Assembly: GCF_000220705.2 (NCBI RefSeq)
Contig: NZ_CP023202.1
Coordinates: 124,001 to 188,000, forward strand
Length of the DNA: 64,000 bases
Reading direction: 5' to 3'
From: Streptomyces xinghaiensis S187
Lineage (GTDB): Bacteria > Actinomycetota > Actinomycetes > Streptomycetales > Streptomycetaceae
Below are positions 7,589-17,734 of this stretch, in pieces (positions within the stretch are counted from its first letter, which is position 1; the number at the start of each line of letters is the position of its first letter). Made by a program: the position numbers and the translations under genes. The notes under the pieces are model-generated. The model saw only the letters and a program-made list of their open reading frames with translations, did not search any database and was not told the DNA's origin.

Positions 7589-8529
7589 CGGCCGCCCGCC
7601 TCCAGCCCGGTGAGGACGGCGAGGCCGTGGTCGACGATCCGCTCCAGCCGCCGGAGCTGGCCGTCGGTGGGCTCGGCGAGCGGCGGCCGGACCGGTCCCA
7701 CCTTCTGGCCGCGCAGCCGGGCGGCGGCCTTGACCAGGGAGACGGCGAAGCCGGGGGTCTCGTCGCGGAGGGCCACCAGGGGCAGGTAGAAGCCGTTCAG
7801 CAGGGCGTCCATGGTGGAGCCGTCGCCCTCGGAGAGAGCTCGGTGGAAGCGCTGGGCGATCTCGGGTACGCAGCCGTGGACGGCGGAGGAGTAGCGCTCG
7901 ACGCCGATGGCGGCGTAGGCGCGGGCGGACATCTCGGCGGTGGGCAGTCCGTTGAAGAAGAGAAGGTCCCGCCCCCGGCCGCCGGCGGCGCGGACCGCGG
8001 TGACGATACGGCTCATCCGCTCGATGTCCCCGTGGCCGTCCTTGATCCCGGTCACGGAGGGAACGGAGAGCAGGGAGACCGCCGACTCCTCGGTGAGGAC
8101 GCTGGTGGCGCGGTGGTAGACGATGAGCGGCACGCCGGTGCCGGCCGCCGCGTACCGCACATGGGCGACGAGGCCGGCGGGCGGGCCGGTGACGAGGTAC
8201 GGGGGCAGCAGCAGGACGCCGTCGGCCCCGGCCGCCGCGGCCGCCGCGACACCCGCGCGGGCGGTCGCGGCGCCGCCTCCGGCCCCGGCCCAGACGGGGA
8301 CCCGCCCGCCGGTGACGTCGAGCGCCTTCCGTACCAGGGCGTTCAGCTCGTCCGGCGCGAGCGAGCTGAACTCGCCGGTGCCGCATCCGACGAACAGTGC
8401 TCCGGCGCCCGCCGCCACATGGAACTCGACATGGTCGGCGAAGGCGTCGAGGTCGAGTTCGAGGTCGTCGGTGAAGGGGGTGAACGGAAAGGCCAGCAGG
8501 CCGTTCAGTTCTGCGGTGGACTGCGTCAT
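7585..8529 (-). CDS. kdgD: 5-dehydro-4-deoxyglucarate dehydratase
   Basis: A 314-residue aldolase-class lyase of the DHDPS/NAL family that dehydrates and decarboxylates 5-dehydro-4-deoxyglucarate to 2-oxoglutarate semialdehyde. Seen are the N-terminal LLAFPFTPFTDDLELDLDAF, the GCGTGEFSSL loop, the tyrosine strand PLIVYHRATS and the Schiff-base lysine in VTGIKDGHGDIERM. GAGGAG precedes the ATG. It is coupled to gudD downstream. The next enzyme, 2,5-dioxovalerate dehydrogenase, is not in this window. Confidence 0.93.
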   Translation of the reverse strand: MTQSTAELNGLLAFPFTPFTDDLELDLDAFADHVEFHVAAGAGALFVGCGTGEFSSLAPDELNALVRKALDVTGGRVPVWAGAGGGAATARAGVAAAAAAGADGVLLLPPYLVTGPPAGLVAHVRYAAAGTGVPLIVYHRATSVLTEESAVSLLSVPSVTGIKDGHGDIERMSRIVTAVRAAGGRGRDLLFFNGLPTAEMSARAYAAIGVERYSSAVHGCVPEIAQRFHRALSEGDGSTMDALLNGFYLPLVALRDETPGFAVSLVKAAARLRGQKVGPVRPPLAEPTDGQLRRLERIVDHGLAVLTGLEAGGR

Positions 8530-8588
8530 CGGGTCCGTTCTCTCCTCTGGTCGGGTGTCCGGCCGGGGGGCCGTGGGCCGGCCCTGCG

Positions 8589-10106
8589 TCATACGGCGAC
8601 GACGGGGTCCTCGGACGAGCTCTCCGGGCCGCCGGTGTCCTCGTCCTTGCGTCCGGCCGTGTCGATGATCTCGTCCGCGCGCGCACTCGGTTCCGGCGCG
8701 AGCAGGCCGAGCCCGGAGTAGAGGACCAGCGACACCAGGATGGGGGCGGCGACGATGGTCGTCTGCGTGCTGTCGAGCACGTAGTAGACGAGCGCGTAGG
8801 TGCCCAGTCCGGCGGCCCAGGAGACCAGGGCCGCGCGGGAGCCGCAGCGGCGGAACCACGGCAGCATGCCGAGCAGCAGCGGGATGGAGATCGGGCCCAT
8901 CAGCGCGGCGACCCAGGAGACGACGATGGCGAGGACACCGCCGAGGTTCTTGGCCTGGGTGGCGACGACCATGCTGAGGGTGATGAAGGAGAAGGTGGCG
9001 ATCCGCGCGGCCAGCAGCTTCTCGCTCGCGGAGAAGTCGCGCGCCCTGCGCCACATCACGGGGAGCATGTCGCGGGTGATGACGGAGGAGATGGCGTTGG
9101 CGTCGGAGGCGACCATCGCCATGGTGTGGGAGAAGAAGCCGGCCAGGACCAGGCCGACCATGCCGGCCGGCAGCAGGGTCGTGGTCATCACCGCGTAGGA
9201 GGTGGTGGGGTCCTCCAGACCGGGGACGATCAGCGGCGCCGCGAACATCGGGATCATCAGGACGAACGGCCAGACCAGGTAGAGCGCGGAGGAGAGGACG
9301 GCGCCCCGGCGGGCGGCGTGGGTGCTCGGCGCGGCCATGTAGCGCTGCGCCAGGTTCCACATGCCGCCGTTGTACTCCAGGGTCTTCACCAGGATGTAGA
9401 CCAGCAGGAAGACGGTGGTGTACTTGGAGGTGGTGGGGCTGAGATGCCCCTCCGGCAGATCTCCCCAGAAGGTGAACAGGGAGGAGAATCCGCCGAGTTT
9501 GCCGAGCACCACCCAGAGCATGACGAGGCCGGCGAGCCCCTGGATGAGGAACTGGCCGAAGTCGGTGAGGGCGTCGGCCCAGAGCCCGCCCGCGGTGCAG
9601 TAGATCATGGTGACGGTGCCGGTGATGACGATGCCGAACACCAGCGGCACCCCGGCAAAGGAGTTCAGCAGCACCGCGACGGCGAACCACTTCGAGGCCA
9701 CGTCGAAGACCTTGAGCAGACTGCCGCTCCAGGCGAGGGCCTGCTGGGTGGGGACGTTGTAGCGGCGGGCCAGGTATTCGAGCGGCGAGGCGACGCCGAG
9801 CCGGGAGGAGAGCCGGTTCCAGCGGGCGGCGAAGAGCCAGCTGCCGATGCCGACCCCGATGCCGATGGTCGCGAAGGCCCAGAAGTAGACGGTGATGCCG
9901 TCGGTGTACGCGACGCCGGCGAAGGCGACGAACATGACCGCGCTGTAGCCCGACATGTGGTGCGAGATGCCCGCCAGCCACCAGGGCATCTTGCGGCCGG
10001 CGATGTAGAAGTCCCGGACGTTGCGGACCCTCCGGTGGGACCACCAGCCGATGCCCACCATCACCAGGAAGTACCCGCACACCATGATCCAGTCGAGTAT
10101 GTGCAC
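8589..10106 (-). CDS. Sodium:solute symporter (SSS family), probable glucarate/galactarate uptake
   Basis: A 505-residue membrane protein with 13-14 predicted helices of the LeuT-like SSS family. Family features include the N-terminal GYFLVMVGIGWWSHRRVRNV, FYIAGRKMPWWLAGISHHMSG in two adjacent stretches, a Na-binding-site-like region after TAGGLWADALTDFGQ, and an acidic hydrophilic tail. It lies 59 bases upstream of kdgD on the same strand and faces an IclR gene, so it is most simply the uptake system for the aldarate degraded by KdgD and GudD. The substrate is inferred from context. Confidence 0.88.
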   Translation of the reverse strand: MHILDWIMVCGYFLVMVGIGWWSHRRVRNVRDFYIAGRKMPWWLAGISHHMSGYSAVMFVAFAGVAYTDGITVYFWAFATIGIGVGIGSWLFAARWNRLSSRLGVASPLEYLARRYNVPTQQALAWSGSLLKVFDVASKWFAVAVLLNSFAGVPLVFGIVITGTVTMIYCTAGGLWADALTDFGQFLIQGLAGLVMLWVVLGKLGGFSSLFTFWGDLPEGHLSPTTSKYTTVFLLVYILVKTLEYNGGMWNLAQRYMAAPSTHAARRGAVLSSALYLVWPFVLMIPMFAAPLIVPGLEDPTTSYAVMTTTLLPAGMVGLVLAGFFSHTMAMVASDANAISSVITRDMLPVMWRRARDFSASEKLLAARIATFSFITLSMVVATQAKNLGGVLAIVVSWVAALMGPISIPLLLGMLPWFRRCGSRAALVSWAAGLGTYALVYYVLDSTQTTIVAAPILVSLVLYSGLGLLAPEPSARADEIIDTAGRKDEDTGGPESSSEDPVVAV

Positions 10107-10126
10107 TGCAGCGACCCCTCTCAGAT

Positions 10127-10140
10127 TTCACATATGTGAA
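10127..10140. promoter_or_regulatory. Operator candidate 1 for the IclR regulator
   Basis: TTCACATATGTGAA is a perfect 14-bp palindrome 20 bases upstream of the transporter start. It has the TTC...GAA ends common in IclR-family operators. Confidence 0.6.
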
Positions 10141-10163
10141 TGGAGTCACTCAGGCGGACAGAG

Positions 10164-10177
10164 TTCGCACACCTGAA
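10164..10177. promoter_or_regulatory. Operator candidate 2 for the IclR regulator
   Basis: TTCGCACACCTGAA keeps the ends and spacing of the palindrome at 10127-10140 with a degenerate centre. The two centres are 37 bp apart, between the divergent transporter and IclR genes. Confidence 0.5.
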
Positions 10178-10247
10178 TGGCGTTCGGGGAAGCTAGTATG
10201 ACGTGGATCACGTGTCAACGGTTCGGACAGAGGAACAGAGGAGCAGC

Positions 10248-11066
10248 ATGCCGCGACCGACCGCCCTCCCCGACGCCGCCCGCACCGGGCCGGCCGGGGG
10301 CAGACCGGAGCCGGCCGGGGTGAAGTCGGCCCGCCGGGCCATCGATCTCATCGAGACCTTCGCGGCGAACGACGACTGGCTGACGCTCGGCGCGCTCCAC
10401 GCCGCGACCGGACTCCCGCGCTCCAGCCTCCACGGGCTGCTGCGCACCCTCCACGAGTCCGGCTGGCTGGAAACCGACGGCGGCGGCGGATACCGGCTCG
10501 GGGTGCGCGCCCTCATCTGCGGCACCGCCTACCTCGACCGCGACCCCGTCATTCCCTACGCCACCGAGGCGCTGGAGACGGTCCGCGACAAGACCGGTTT
10601 CACCGCGCACTACGCGCGCCGCGACGGCGACCAGGTGGTCTATCTGGAGACCCGGGAATCACGCCGCTCGGCCCATCTGGTCTCGCGGGTCGGCCGCACC
10701 CTGCCGGCGCACGCCACGGCCCTGGGCAAGGTGCTGCTGGCCGAACTCACCCAGGACGAGATCGCCGGGCTGATGCCGGTCCCCCTGCCCGCGCTCACCC
10801 CGAACACCCTCACCACCCTGGAGGCCCTGGAGGCGGCCTGCGCGGAGACCCGGGAACGCGGCTACGGCCTGGAGACGGAGGAGGGCACGCCGGGTGTGCG
10901 CTGCGCCGCCGCGGTCATCCCGTACCGCATCCCGGCCACCGACGCGATCAGCTGTTCCATGCCGACCGACCAGGTCACCGAGGAAGCGGTCGCCGGGGTG
11001 GGCGAGCTGCTGACCGAGGTGGCCGGGGATCTGGGACGGCGGCTTCGGCGGGCCGGCATCCGCTGA
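10248..11066 (+). CDS. IclR-family transcriptional regulator of the glucarate operon
   Basis: A 272-residue regulator. A winged helix-turn-helix occupies about 25-90 (KSARRAIDLIETFAANDDWL, LGALHAATGLPRSSLHGLLR), followed by the IclR effector domain (GFTAHYARRDGDQVVYLETR, GRTLPAHATALGKVLLAEL, RGYGLETEEGTPGVRCAA). The ATG at 10248 has AGAGGAG five bases upstream. It is divergent from the transporter-kdgD-gudD operon with two similar dyads between them, so it most likely controls that operon in response to the sugar acid or a catabolite. Confidence 0.92.
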   Translation: MPRPTALPDAARTGPAGGRPEPAGVKSARRAIDLIETFAANDDWLTLGALHAATGLPRSSLHGLLRTLHESGWLETDGGGGYRLGVRALICGTAYLDRDPVIPYATEALETVRDKTGFTAHYARRDGDQVVYLETRESRRSAHLVSRVGRTLPAHATALGKVLLAELTQDEIAGLMPVPLPALTPNTLTTLEALEAACAETRERGYGLETEEGTPGVRCAAAVIPYRIPATDAISCSMPTDQVTEEAVAGVGELLTEVAGDLGRRLRRAGIR

Positions 11067-11106
11067 ACGCGGGCGCCTCGGCCCCGCGCCGCGTGCGGCA
11101 CGCGGC

Positions 11107-11137
11107 GGACCCCGGCACGGGTGGAGTGCCGGGGTCC
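11107..11137. terminator. Bidirectional terminator
   Basis: A perfect 12-bp stem GGACCCCGGCAC/GTGCCGGGGTCC with a 7-base loop between the convergent IclR and protease genes. Confidence 0.75.
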
Positions 11138-11187
11138 GGTGCCGGGTGGCCGGTGCCGGTGTGCCGTGGCGGCCGCCTCCCGGGGTG

Positions 11188-12297
11188 TCAGCCGATGGCC
11201 GCGCCGGTCGCCCGGAGCGCGCCGGTCACCGGCTGGTAGAACGTCGCGCCCCCGCCGGAGCAGTCGCCGATGCCCCCCGAGACCAGACCGAGCGCCGCCG
11301 TCCCGGCGAAGAGCGGTCCGCCGCTGTCCCCGGGCTCCGCGCACATGTCGGCCTCGATCAGCCCGTGCACCGTGCCCTCCCGGTAGTTGACGGTGGCGTC
11401 GAGGCCGGTGACCGTACCCGACCGCAGCCCGGAGGTGCTGCCGCCGCGCCGCGCCCGCTGGCCCACCACCGGATCGGCGGCCCGGGTGATCCGCTGGGTC
11501 CGCCCCCGGGACAGGCCGACCAGGCTGGGGCTCGTGACGCTCGAGGAGGTGAGGCGGACGAGCGCGTAGTCCTCGCCGGGGAACCGGGCCTGCGCGACCA
11601 CTCCGATCCGCGGGCCGCCCCGGGAGGCGGACCACCCCGTGTCCTCGCCGCCGCAGTGTCCGGCGGTCAGGAAGTGGGGCCTGCCGTCGACGGTCACGTT
11701 GAACCCCAGTGAACAGCGCTCCCGCTCGGTCCAGACGGGGTCACCGCCCACGAGGAACGGGGTGAACTCGAGGTTCGTGCGCTCGAGAACGGCCATCGCG
11801 CCGAACCGGCCGACGACGCCCTCCAGCCGGTCGAGGCGCGCCCCGGTGACCGTGCGGTCGGCGGTGACGACGACCTTGTTCAGCCGGGGATCGGCCGACC
11901 AGGCCGTCCCCGGGATCGCGGCCTCCTCGCGCAGGGCCGCGCGTACGGCGTCGAGTTCGGCCAGGGAGTGCCGTACCGGCCTCGCCTCGGCACCGGCCGC
12001 GCGCACCGTGTCCGCCGCTCCGTCCGTGAGGACGTTCACCACGAGCCGCCCGCTCCCCGCCTCGTAGTAGGCGCCCGCGCCCTCCCTCCCCAGCCGGGTG
12101 GTGAGCCGGGCCGAGAGTTCCCCGGCGGCGGCCGGGGTGATCACGGCAGGAGCGGGGCGGGGAACGGCGGCGCCGGCCTGCGGGAGCGCCGGCGCCGTGA
12201 GGGCGAGGAGCGCGGCGCCCGCGCCCGCGAGCACGGCGGGGGTCCGGGGGCGGCGGGTCCGGTGGCGCCGGGCGGGCCGGGGGGTACGGTGCTTCAA
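11188..12297 (-). CDS. Secreted serine protease, streptogrisin/alpha-lytic type (S1E)
   Basis: A 369-residue pre-pro-protease. A TTG start at 12295-12297 fits because AGGAGG lies seven bases upstream. A long twin-basic signal peptide (KHRTPRPARRHRTRR, then AVLAGAGAALLALTAPALP) precedes an alpha-lytic-type propeptide (about 55-190) and the chymotrypsin-like domain. The triad is visible as His in LTAGHC, Asp in EDYALVRL and Ser in GDSGGPLF. Cys pairs flank His and Ser as in streptogrisins. It is exported, folds with the help of its propeptide and degrades extracellular protein. The frame stays open upstream but without a plausible start. Confidence 0.92.
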   Translation of the reverse strand: MKHRTPRPARRHRTRRPRTPAVLAGAGAALLALTAPALPQAGAAVPRPAPAVITPAAAGELSARLTTRLGREGAGAYYEAGSGRLVVNVLTDGAADTVRAAGAEARPVRHSLAELDAVRAALREEAAIPGTAWSADPRLNKVVVTADRTVTGARLDRLEGVVGRFGAMAVLERTNLEFTPFLVGGDPVWTERERCSLGFNVTVDGRPHFLTAGHCGGEDTGWSASRGGPRIGVVAQARFPGEDYALVRLTSSSVTSPSLVGLSRGRTQRITRAADPVVGQRARRGGSTSGLRSGTVTGLDATVNYREGTVHGLIEADMCAEPGDSGGPLFAGTAALGLVSGGIGDCSGGGATFYQPVTGALRATGAAIG

Positions 12298-12530
12298 CTC
12301 ACTGCCTCCTGTGGGGGACGGGCCCGGCAGCGGGGACACGAACGGGCCCTGAGGGGGTTGGCGCGCGCAGGGGGACGGCAGCCCCGCGCACCCGAGGGTC
12401 CGCCGTACACCCGATCCTGACGCAGCACCGCACCCGCCGCGCTGCCCCGGTGTCAAACGGGTGATCAGCTCCCCCACCGGGAGGGGACGGTGTGCGCGAG
12501 CGGCCCACCACGGCTTCGGGCCCGGCCCCG

Positions 12531-13595
12531 CTACGAGGGTGCGCCCGGACGCCGTCGGCCGCGCCGGCCGGGAGGCCGCGCCGGGTCCGGGGCGAGCCGG
12601 TCCGCCTCGGCCCGGTCCGCCTCGGCCCGTGCCGCCTCGGCCCGCTTCCGGTCCCGTTCGGCCGCCTGCCGCGCCCGCTGCGCCGGGCCGCGGGCCGCCC
12701 GCTCGGCCCGTTCCGCCGCCGAGAGCGAACGTTTCGCCCGTCGCAGTTCCTCCGTGAGCCCGTGCACCTGCTCGCGCGCCTCCCGCAAACGCCGCCGTGC
12801 CGCGGCGAGTTCCCGCTCGGCGGCGGTGGCCTCCTCCGCGCTGCCGCGTGCGGCACGGGCCAGTTCCTCGGCCTCTCCCCGCGCCTTCCTCAGCCGCTGC
12901 CGCCGTTCGCGGTCGGCCCGCTCCTGGGCCCGGGCCCGTTCCGTTATGTCGGTGACCGAAGCCCGCCGTTCCCTCCCGCCCGTGCCGCCCGCGCCGTCCG
13001 CGTCATCCGCGCCCGTGCCGGCCCCGTCCGCACCCGCTCCGCCGCCCGCCGTGCGACGGCCGGACCCGGGCTCGCGGGCAGCGGGCGCCGCGGACGGCGG
13101 GCGCAGCTGGAGGACGGTGGCCTCGGGGAGCACGCCGAATCCCGACGGCGGCGGGAAGGCCCTCGTCAGCCGGCCACGGGCCAGTTCCCGGGCCGCGTCC
13201 GGGTCGGCGAGGGCCGCGTGCACGGTGGCCTCCACCTCGCGCAGCACGGCGTCCGACACCGGCCGGCCGGCGTCCGCGGTGAGCTGGCCGGCCCGCCGGG
13301 CCAGCGCGGCCACCAACTGCCGCTGCTGGCCGATGAGTTCCCGTAGCCGGCCGCCACCGGCCGGCTGCTGGTGCGCGGTGCGCAGCTCAGCCCCCAGCCG
13401 CAGCAGCAGTTCGGTCCGCGACCCGTCCTCACGGACCAGCAGGTTGACGGCCCAGGCGGCCAGGGACGGGCGGCGCAGGGCACGGATCGCGCCGCGCTCG
13501 CCCCGGGGCGCGGCGGCGGCGGCCCGGTCGCGGGCCGCGATGAATTCTCCCGGTGGCAGCGCGTAGAGCTCTTCGGCCAGCTCGTCGACACCCAT
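12531..13595 (-). CDS. Coiled-coil hypothetical protein
   Basis: A 354-residue soluble protein. The N-terminal third (MGVDELAEELYALPPGEFIA, RALRRPSLAAWAVNLLV) is a conserved actinomycete domain of unknown role. A Gly/Ala/Asp linker follows (about 180-215), and then about 120 residues of Arg/Glu/Ala heptad-like sequence (RARAQERADRERRQRLRKAR, EELRRAKRSLSAAERAERAA) forming a long coiled coil. The tail is Arg/Pro-rich. No signal peptide or catalytic motif is seen. It may be a scaffold or nucleic-acid-associated protein; this is unresolved. Confidence 0.8.
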   Translation of the reverse strand: MGVDELAEELYALPPGEFIAARDRAAAAAPRGERGAIRALRRPSLAAWAVNLLVREDGSRTELLLRLGAELRTAHQQPAGGGRLRELIGQQRQLVAALARRAGQLTADAGRPVSDAVLREVEATVHAALADPDAARELARGRLTRAFPPPSGFGVLPEATVLQLRPPSAAPAAREPGSGRRTAGGGAGADGAGTGADDADGAGGTGGRERRASVTDITERARAQERADRERRQRLRKARGEAEELARAARGSAEEATAAERELAAARRRLREAREQVHGLTEELRRAKRSLSAAERAERAARGPAQRARQAAERDRKRAEAARAEADRAEADRLAPDPARPPGRRGRRRPGAPS

Positions 13596-13682
13596 GCGGA
13601 CATGGTCTCAGGACGGGACGGATTCCGGCCGATCTCCCCTGGCAGGTTCAGGACAGCCTGCCCCGGCCGGCCCGGCCGCCGG

Positions 13683-13928
13683 TCAGCGGGCCGGCGGGGC
13701 GTTCCCGCCGTCCGGGGCGGTGCGGCCGCGGATCTCCAGGGCGCCGAGGAGGTCACGGGTGGCGGCGGCCACCGCCTCGACAGCCTCGTCGAACGCGGCC
13801 CGGTTGTGCGCCGCCGGGGCGCGGAAGCCGGAGATCTTCCGCACGTACTGCAGGGCGGCGGCCCGGACGTCGTCCTCCCCGGCGTCCTCGGTGTACGGCG
13901 GGCGGAGGGTCTTGATGGAGCGGCACAT
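13683..13928 (-). CDS. DUF2277 family protein
   Basis: An 81-residue protein that begins with the invariant MCRSIKTLRPP of DUF2277 and contains ALQYVRKISGFRAPAAHNRA, also typical. The family is widespread in actinobacteria and resembles small DNA- or protein-binding partners; no biochemical role is established that I know of. It is flanked by monocistronic genes. Confidence 0.9.
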   Translation of the reverse strand: MCRSIKTLRPPYTEDAGEDDVRAAALQYVRKISGFRAPAAHNRAAFDEAVEAVAAATRDLLGALEIRGRTAPDGGNAPPAR

Positions 13929-14018
13929 GGCTCCAGTGTGCGCCCGCCGGGGCCCGCCGGCGCGGCTTCCGTGGGAATCTCCCGGAGGCCGCGCCGGCGC
14001 GCCCGTGACCCGCCGCGC

Positions 14019-15071
14019 TCAGCCCCGGGGGACGACCAGGGACAGCACCCGCGGCAGCGGGTACCAGTCGGAGGTGACGATGCTGGCGTGCCGGGAGGCG
14101 AGCATCGTCACGCGGTCCCTGGCCTCCGCCTCGGAGGGGCTGACGGCGTCGATGGCGGGGGCGACGGCGTGCGCCGCGGTCATGATCAGCAGATAGTGCC
14201 GCTGGTCGTACCAGGCCGTGTCGATGGCGCCTCCGGCGTAGTCGCCCGCGTTGCCGTCGAAGACGACGAACCAGGGGCGCAGCGACGCGTCGCCGTAGCG
14301 GCCGGTGCGCGGGTCGCCGGCCTCGGCGTGGTGGACGGCGGGGAAGGCGCCGGCCCGGTCGAGGGTGCCGGCGGCGGCGAGGTCGCGGAGGTGCGTGGCG
14401 TATTCGCGGTCGGTCCACAGGGAGTCGAGGGGGTTCCCCTCCTCGACGGTCCCGGGGATGAGCTCGACCAGGAACCTGCCCGCGAGTTCGTCCCGGCCGG
14501 GCCATCCGTCGGCCCGGACCGCGTCGTCCAGGGTGGCGTGGCCGCCGCGGACGTCGGCGGGGCGGAGCAGGGCGTCGCCGAGCTTCTCGCCGAGCAGGGC
14601 GTCGAACTCGTCCGGCCCCCGGCCGCGGTTGTCGGCGAAGCCGTCCTTCATCTCCACCTTGAGCACGACGGGGCGGTGCCCGGGGTTCGCGTCGTGCCAG
14701 GCGCGGATGTCGGCGAGGCAGCCGCCGAGGCTCTGGTTGCGCGGCTTGGTGCGCAGTTCGGCGGCGGAGGAGGCGTTCTCGCAGTTGTTGTCGTTGCCGA
14801 ACGGGTTTTCGTGGGAGACCCGCCAGCCGGCGCCCGCGGCGTTGGTCCAGACATCGAGTTCCAGCAGCGACGCGCCGGAGTCGAGGGCGTCGGCGAAGTA
14901 CCGGTACTTCGCCTTCTCGTACGCGTTGTGCACGCCCACGGAGGTGGTGGACGAGTAGGACGGGCCCGCGGCCCGGGGGCTTCCCGGCGCCGCTTCGGCC
15001 GCCGCGGGGAGGGAGGCCAGGAGTGCCGCGGCGGCGGCCGCCGTGAGGGCACCGGTACGGATTCTGCTCAT
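14019..15071 (-). CDS. Secreted phosphoinositide phospholipase C-like enzyme
   Basis: A 350-residue exported protein. The signal peptide is MSRIRTGALTAAAAAALLAS followed by an AEA-type cleavage region. The mature part is a PI-PLC-like TIM barrel of the calcium-dependent PI-PLC-C1 type: SVGVHNAYEKAKYRYFADAL with the catalytic His, LLELDVWTN, RVSHENPFGNDNNCEN with the second His, and VVLKVEMKDGF. It would cleave phosphoinositides or glycerophosphoinositol head groups outside the cell. A start 14 codons earlier (GTG) is possible but would lengthen the signal peptide n-region unnaturally. Catalysis is inferred. Confidence 0.85.
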   Translation of the reverse strand: MSRIRTGALTAAAAAALLASLPAAAEAAPGSPRAAGPSYSSTTSVGVHNAYEKAKYRYFADALDSGASLLELDVWTNAAGAGWRVSHENPFGNDNNCENASSAAELRTKPRNQSLGGCLADIRAWHDANPGHRPVVLKVEMKDGFADNRGRGPDEFDALLGEKLGDALLRPADVRGGHATLDDAVRADGWPGRDELAGRFLVELIPGTVEEGNPLDSLWTDREYATHLRDLAAAGTLDRAGAFPAVHHAEAGDPRTGRYGDASLRPWFVVFDGNAGDYAGGAIDTAWYDQRHYLLIMTAAHAVAPAIDAVSPSEAEARDRVTMLASRHASIVTSDWYPLPRVLSLVVPRG

Positions 15072-15437
15072 GCTGCGTACCCGCCTGTCGGGGTGAGGGG
15101 TGGTCAGGTACACGACAGGCTAGGGGTGTTGCGCGAGGGGCGGCAGAGGGCCGTCCGCTTCCGCCGGGCTGTTCCCCCGGCCGTCACGGCCGGGCCGCCC
15201 TCCGCCCGCCGGCTGTTTCCCCCCGGCCCCGGCGCGGCGGGCACGGCCGCGCCGCCTCCCGCCCCCGCCGCCGGTACGGCCGTCGGCGGCCGGGCCCGCG
15301 CCGGGGCACCGGCCGCTCCCCCGGCCCTCCGCCCCCGCTTCGGTCCCGGGCCCGGGCCGTCGGGATTCACCCGCGCCGGACCCCACCGCCACGGTCCGGC
15401 TGCGGCGGTCCCTCCGGACCGCCCCGCGGACGGCCGC
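15072..15437. other. Intergenic, promoter region of the PLC-like gene
   Basis: About 365 bases of very GC-rich sequence between cbiO and the PLC-like gene, both on the minus strand. A possible -10 (TAGCCT on the minus strand, near 15117-15122) lies upstream of the PLC start. The crossing frames are Gly/Pro/Arg-rich shadows. No clear terminator for cbiO was found. Confidence 0.4.
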
Positions 15438-16447
<1,010 letters not shown>

Positions 16448-16451
<4 letters not shown>

Positions 16452-17197
16452 AACAGCTGCCTTTCGAGGACGAGGGTGGCCACCGCCAGCGCGGCGAGCA
16501 GCAGGACGGACCCGGTGACGAAGCGCCGGGACACGGGGGCACCGGTGACGAGGACACGGAGCGTCCCGTCGTAACCGCGGCCCGCCAGCCCGTCCTGCAT
16601 CCGCGCGGCGCGCGAGAAGGCGCGCAGGAAGACCGTCGCCCCCTGCCCGGCCAGCGAGCGCCAGGCGGCGGCGCGCGTGGTGTGGCCGAGGCGCGCGGCC
16701 TGGGCCTGCCGCACCTGCGCGAGGGTGTCCAGCAGGAGGAAGGTGATGCGGTAGGTCACCAGCGCGACGTCGGTCACGGCGGGGGGCACGCCGGCCCGGG
16801 TGAGGCGCGGCAGCAGGTCCGACAGCGGTGTGGTGAAGGCGAACAGCAGGACGCCCAGCGAGGCGGCCGAGGTGCGCAGCAGCAGCTGCCCGGCCTGCGC
16901 GGGGCCGTCCGGTGCGAGGGACAGCAGGCCGCGCTCCCCGCCCAGCTGGACGAGGAGCGGCAGCGCGCCGGTGACGCAGAAGCCGAGCGGCACCCGGTAC
17001 GCCCGCCAGAGCCGGCGCGGCGGCACCCGCGCCGGCCCGAGCAGTGCGGTGAGTGCGGCGGCGGCGGTGAGCGGCGCGCCCGGCCAGGGCGGCAGGCTCA
17101 CCGCCAGGACGGTCAGGCCGAGGGCGAGAACGGCCTTGTCCAGGGGGTGGCGGCGGCGCCAGCGACTGCTGTGCGCCGCCGCGTCGATGGGCAGCAC
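16448..17197 (-). CDS. cbiQ: Cobalt ECF transporter transmembrane subunit
   Basis: A 249-residue membrane protein, the T-component coupling CbiO to CbiMN. It opens with IDAAAHSSRWRRRHPLDKAV, as CbiQ proteins do, has 5-6 hydrophobic helices, and carries the ATPase-contact motifs near QAQAARLGHTTRAAAW and SRAARMQDGLAGRGYDG (the A-R-G coupling helices). It sits between cbiN (6-base gap) and cbiO (ATGA overlap). Confidence 0.9.
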
Positions 17198-17203
17198 GCG
17201 GGG

Positions 17204-17734
17204 TTACGCGGCCGGGCGGCCGCCGGGACCGGACGGCCCCCCGCCGCCCCGTTCGCCGGTCGCGGGCGCCGGGGTGTCCCCGGCCGCGTCCGGGGCCCCG
17301 CCGGCCGGTGGCGTCCCCGCGGCCGCCCTCGTGTCAGGGCCCGTGCCGCCCGCGGAGCTGCCGGTACCCGCCGGCTCCGCCCGGTCCGCCGCGGCCGTGC
17401 CGGGAGCGGCCGTTCCCTCCGCTCCCGCCGCGGCCCGTGCCTCCCCCTGCCGGCGTCCTCGGCGCAGCCCGAGGCAGTACGCCAGCACCCCGGCGCCGAT
17501 CGCGGCCTGGAGGGCGAAGAGCGCCGACTCCACTTCCGCCGACGGGGGTTCGTAGAGCGGGGCGAACCAGGGTTCGTAGCCCGGACGGAGTTCCTCGACC
17601 GCCGTCTCGGCCTGCGCGTCACTGCCGGCGAAGGGCTCCTCCATGCCGTCGCCGAGTCCGAGGACGAGCGGGAGGGCGGCCAGGACGGCGACAACGGCCA
17701 GCAGCAGCAGGTTGGTCCGGGTGTTCCGGCTCAT
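17204..17734 (-). CDS. cbiN: Cobalt transport accessory subunit CbiN, extended
   Basis: A 176-residue protein. Two transmembrane helices (NLLLLAVVAVLAALPLVLGL and ALFALQAAIGAGVLAYCLGL) flank an extracytoplasmic loop with GSDAQAETAVEELRPGYEPW, the CbiN pattern. CbiN proteins are usually about 100 residues; here an 80-residue Ala/Gly/Pro/Thr tail follows the second helix. The start overlaps the cbiM stop as ATGA. CbiN helps load the metal onto CbiM. The tail is probably disordered cytoplasmic sequence. Confidence 0.88.
   Translation of the reverse strand: MSRNTRTNLLLLAVVAVLAALPLVLGLGDGMEEPFAGSDAQAETAVEELRPGYEPWFAPLYEPPSAEVESALFALQAAIGAGVLAYCLGLRRGRRQGEARAAAGAEGTAAPGTAAADRAEPAGTGSSAGGTGPDTRAAAGTPPAGGAPDAAGDTPAPATGERGGGGPSGPGGRPAA

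Noticed and set aside
6332..8686. A 784-residue minus-strand frame covering gudD and upstream
   Set aside because: Only the last 418 codons are gudD; the upstream part is a Arg/Pro-rich shadow of kdgD, which overlaps gudD in another frame.
15104..15370. Minus-strand Gly/Ala/Pro frame between cbiO and the PLC-like gene
   Set aside because: No ribosome site, no conserved pattern, extreme low complexity. Treated as intergenic.
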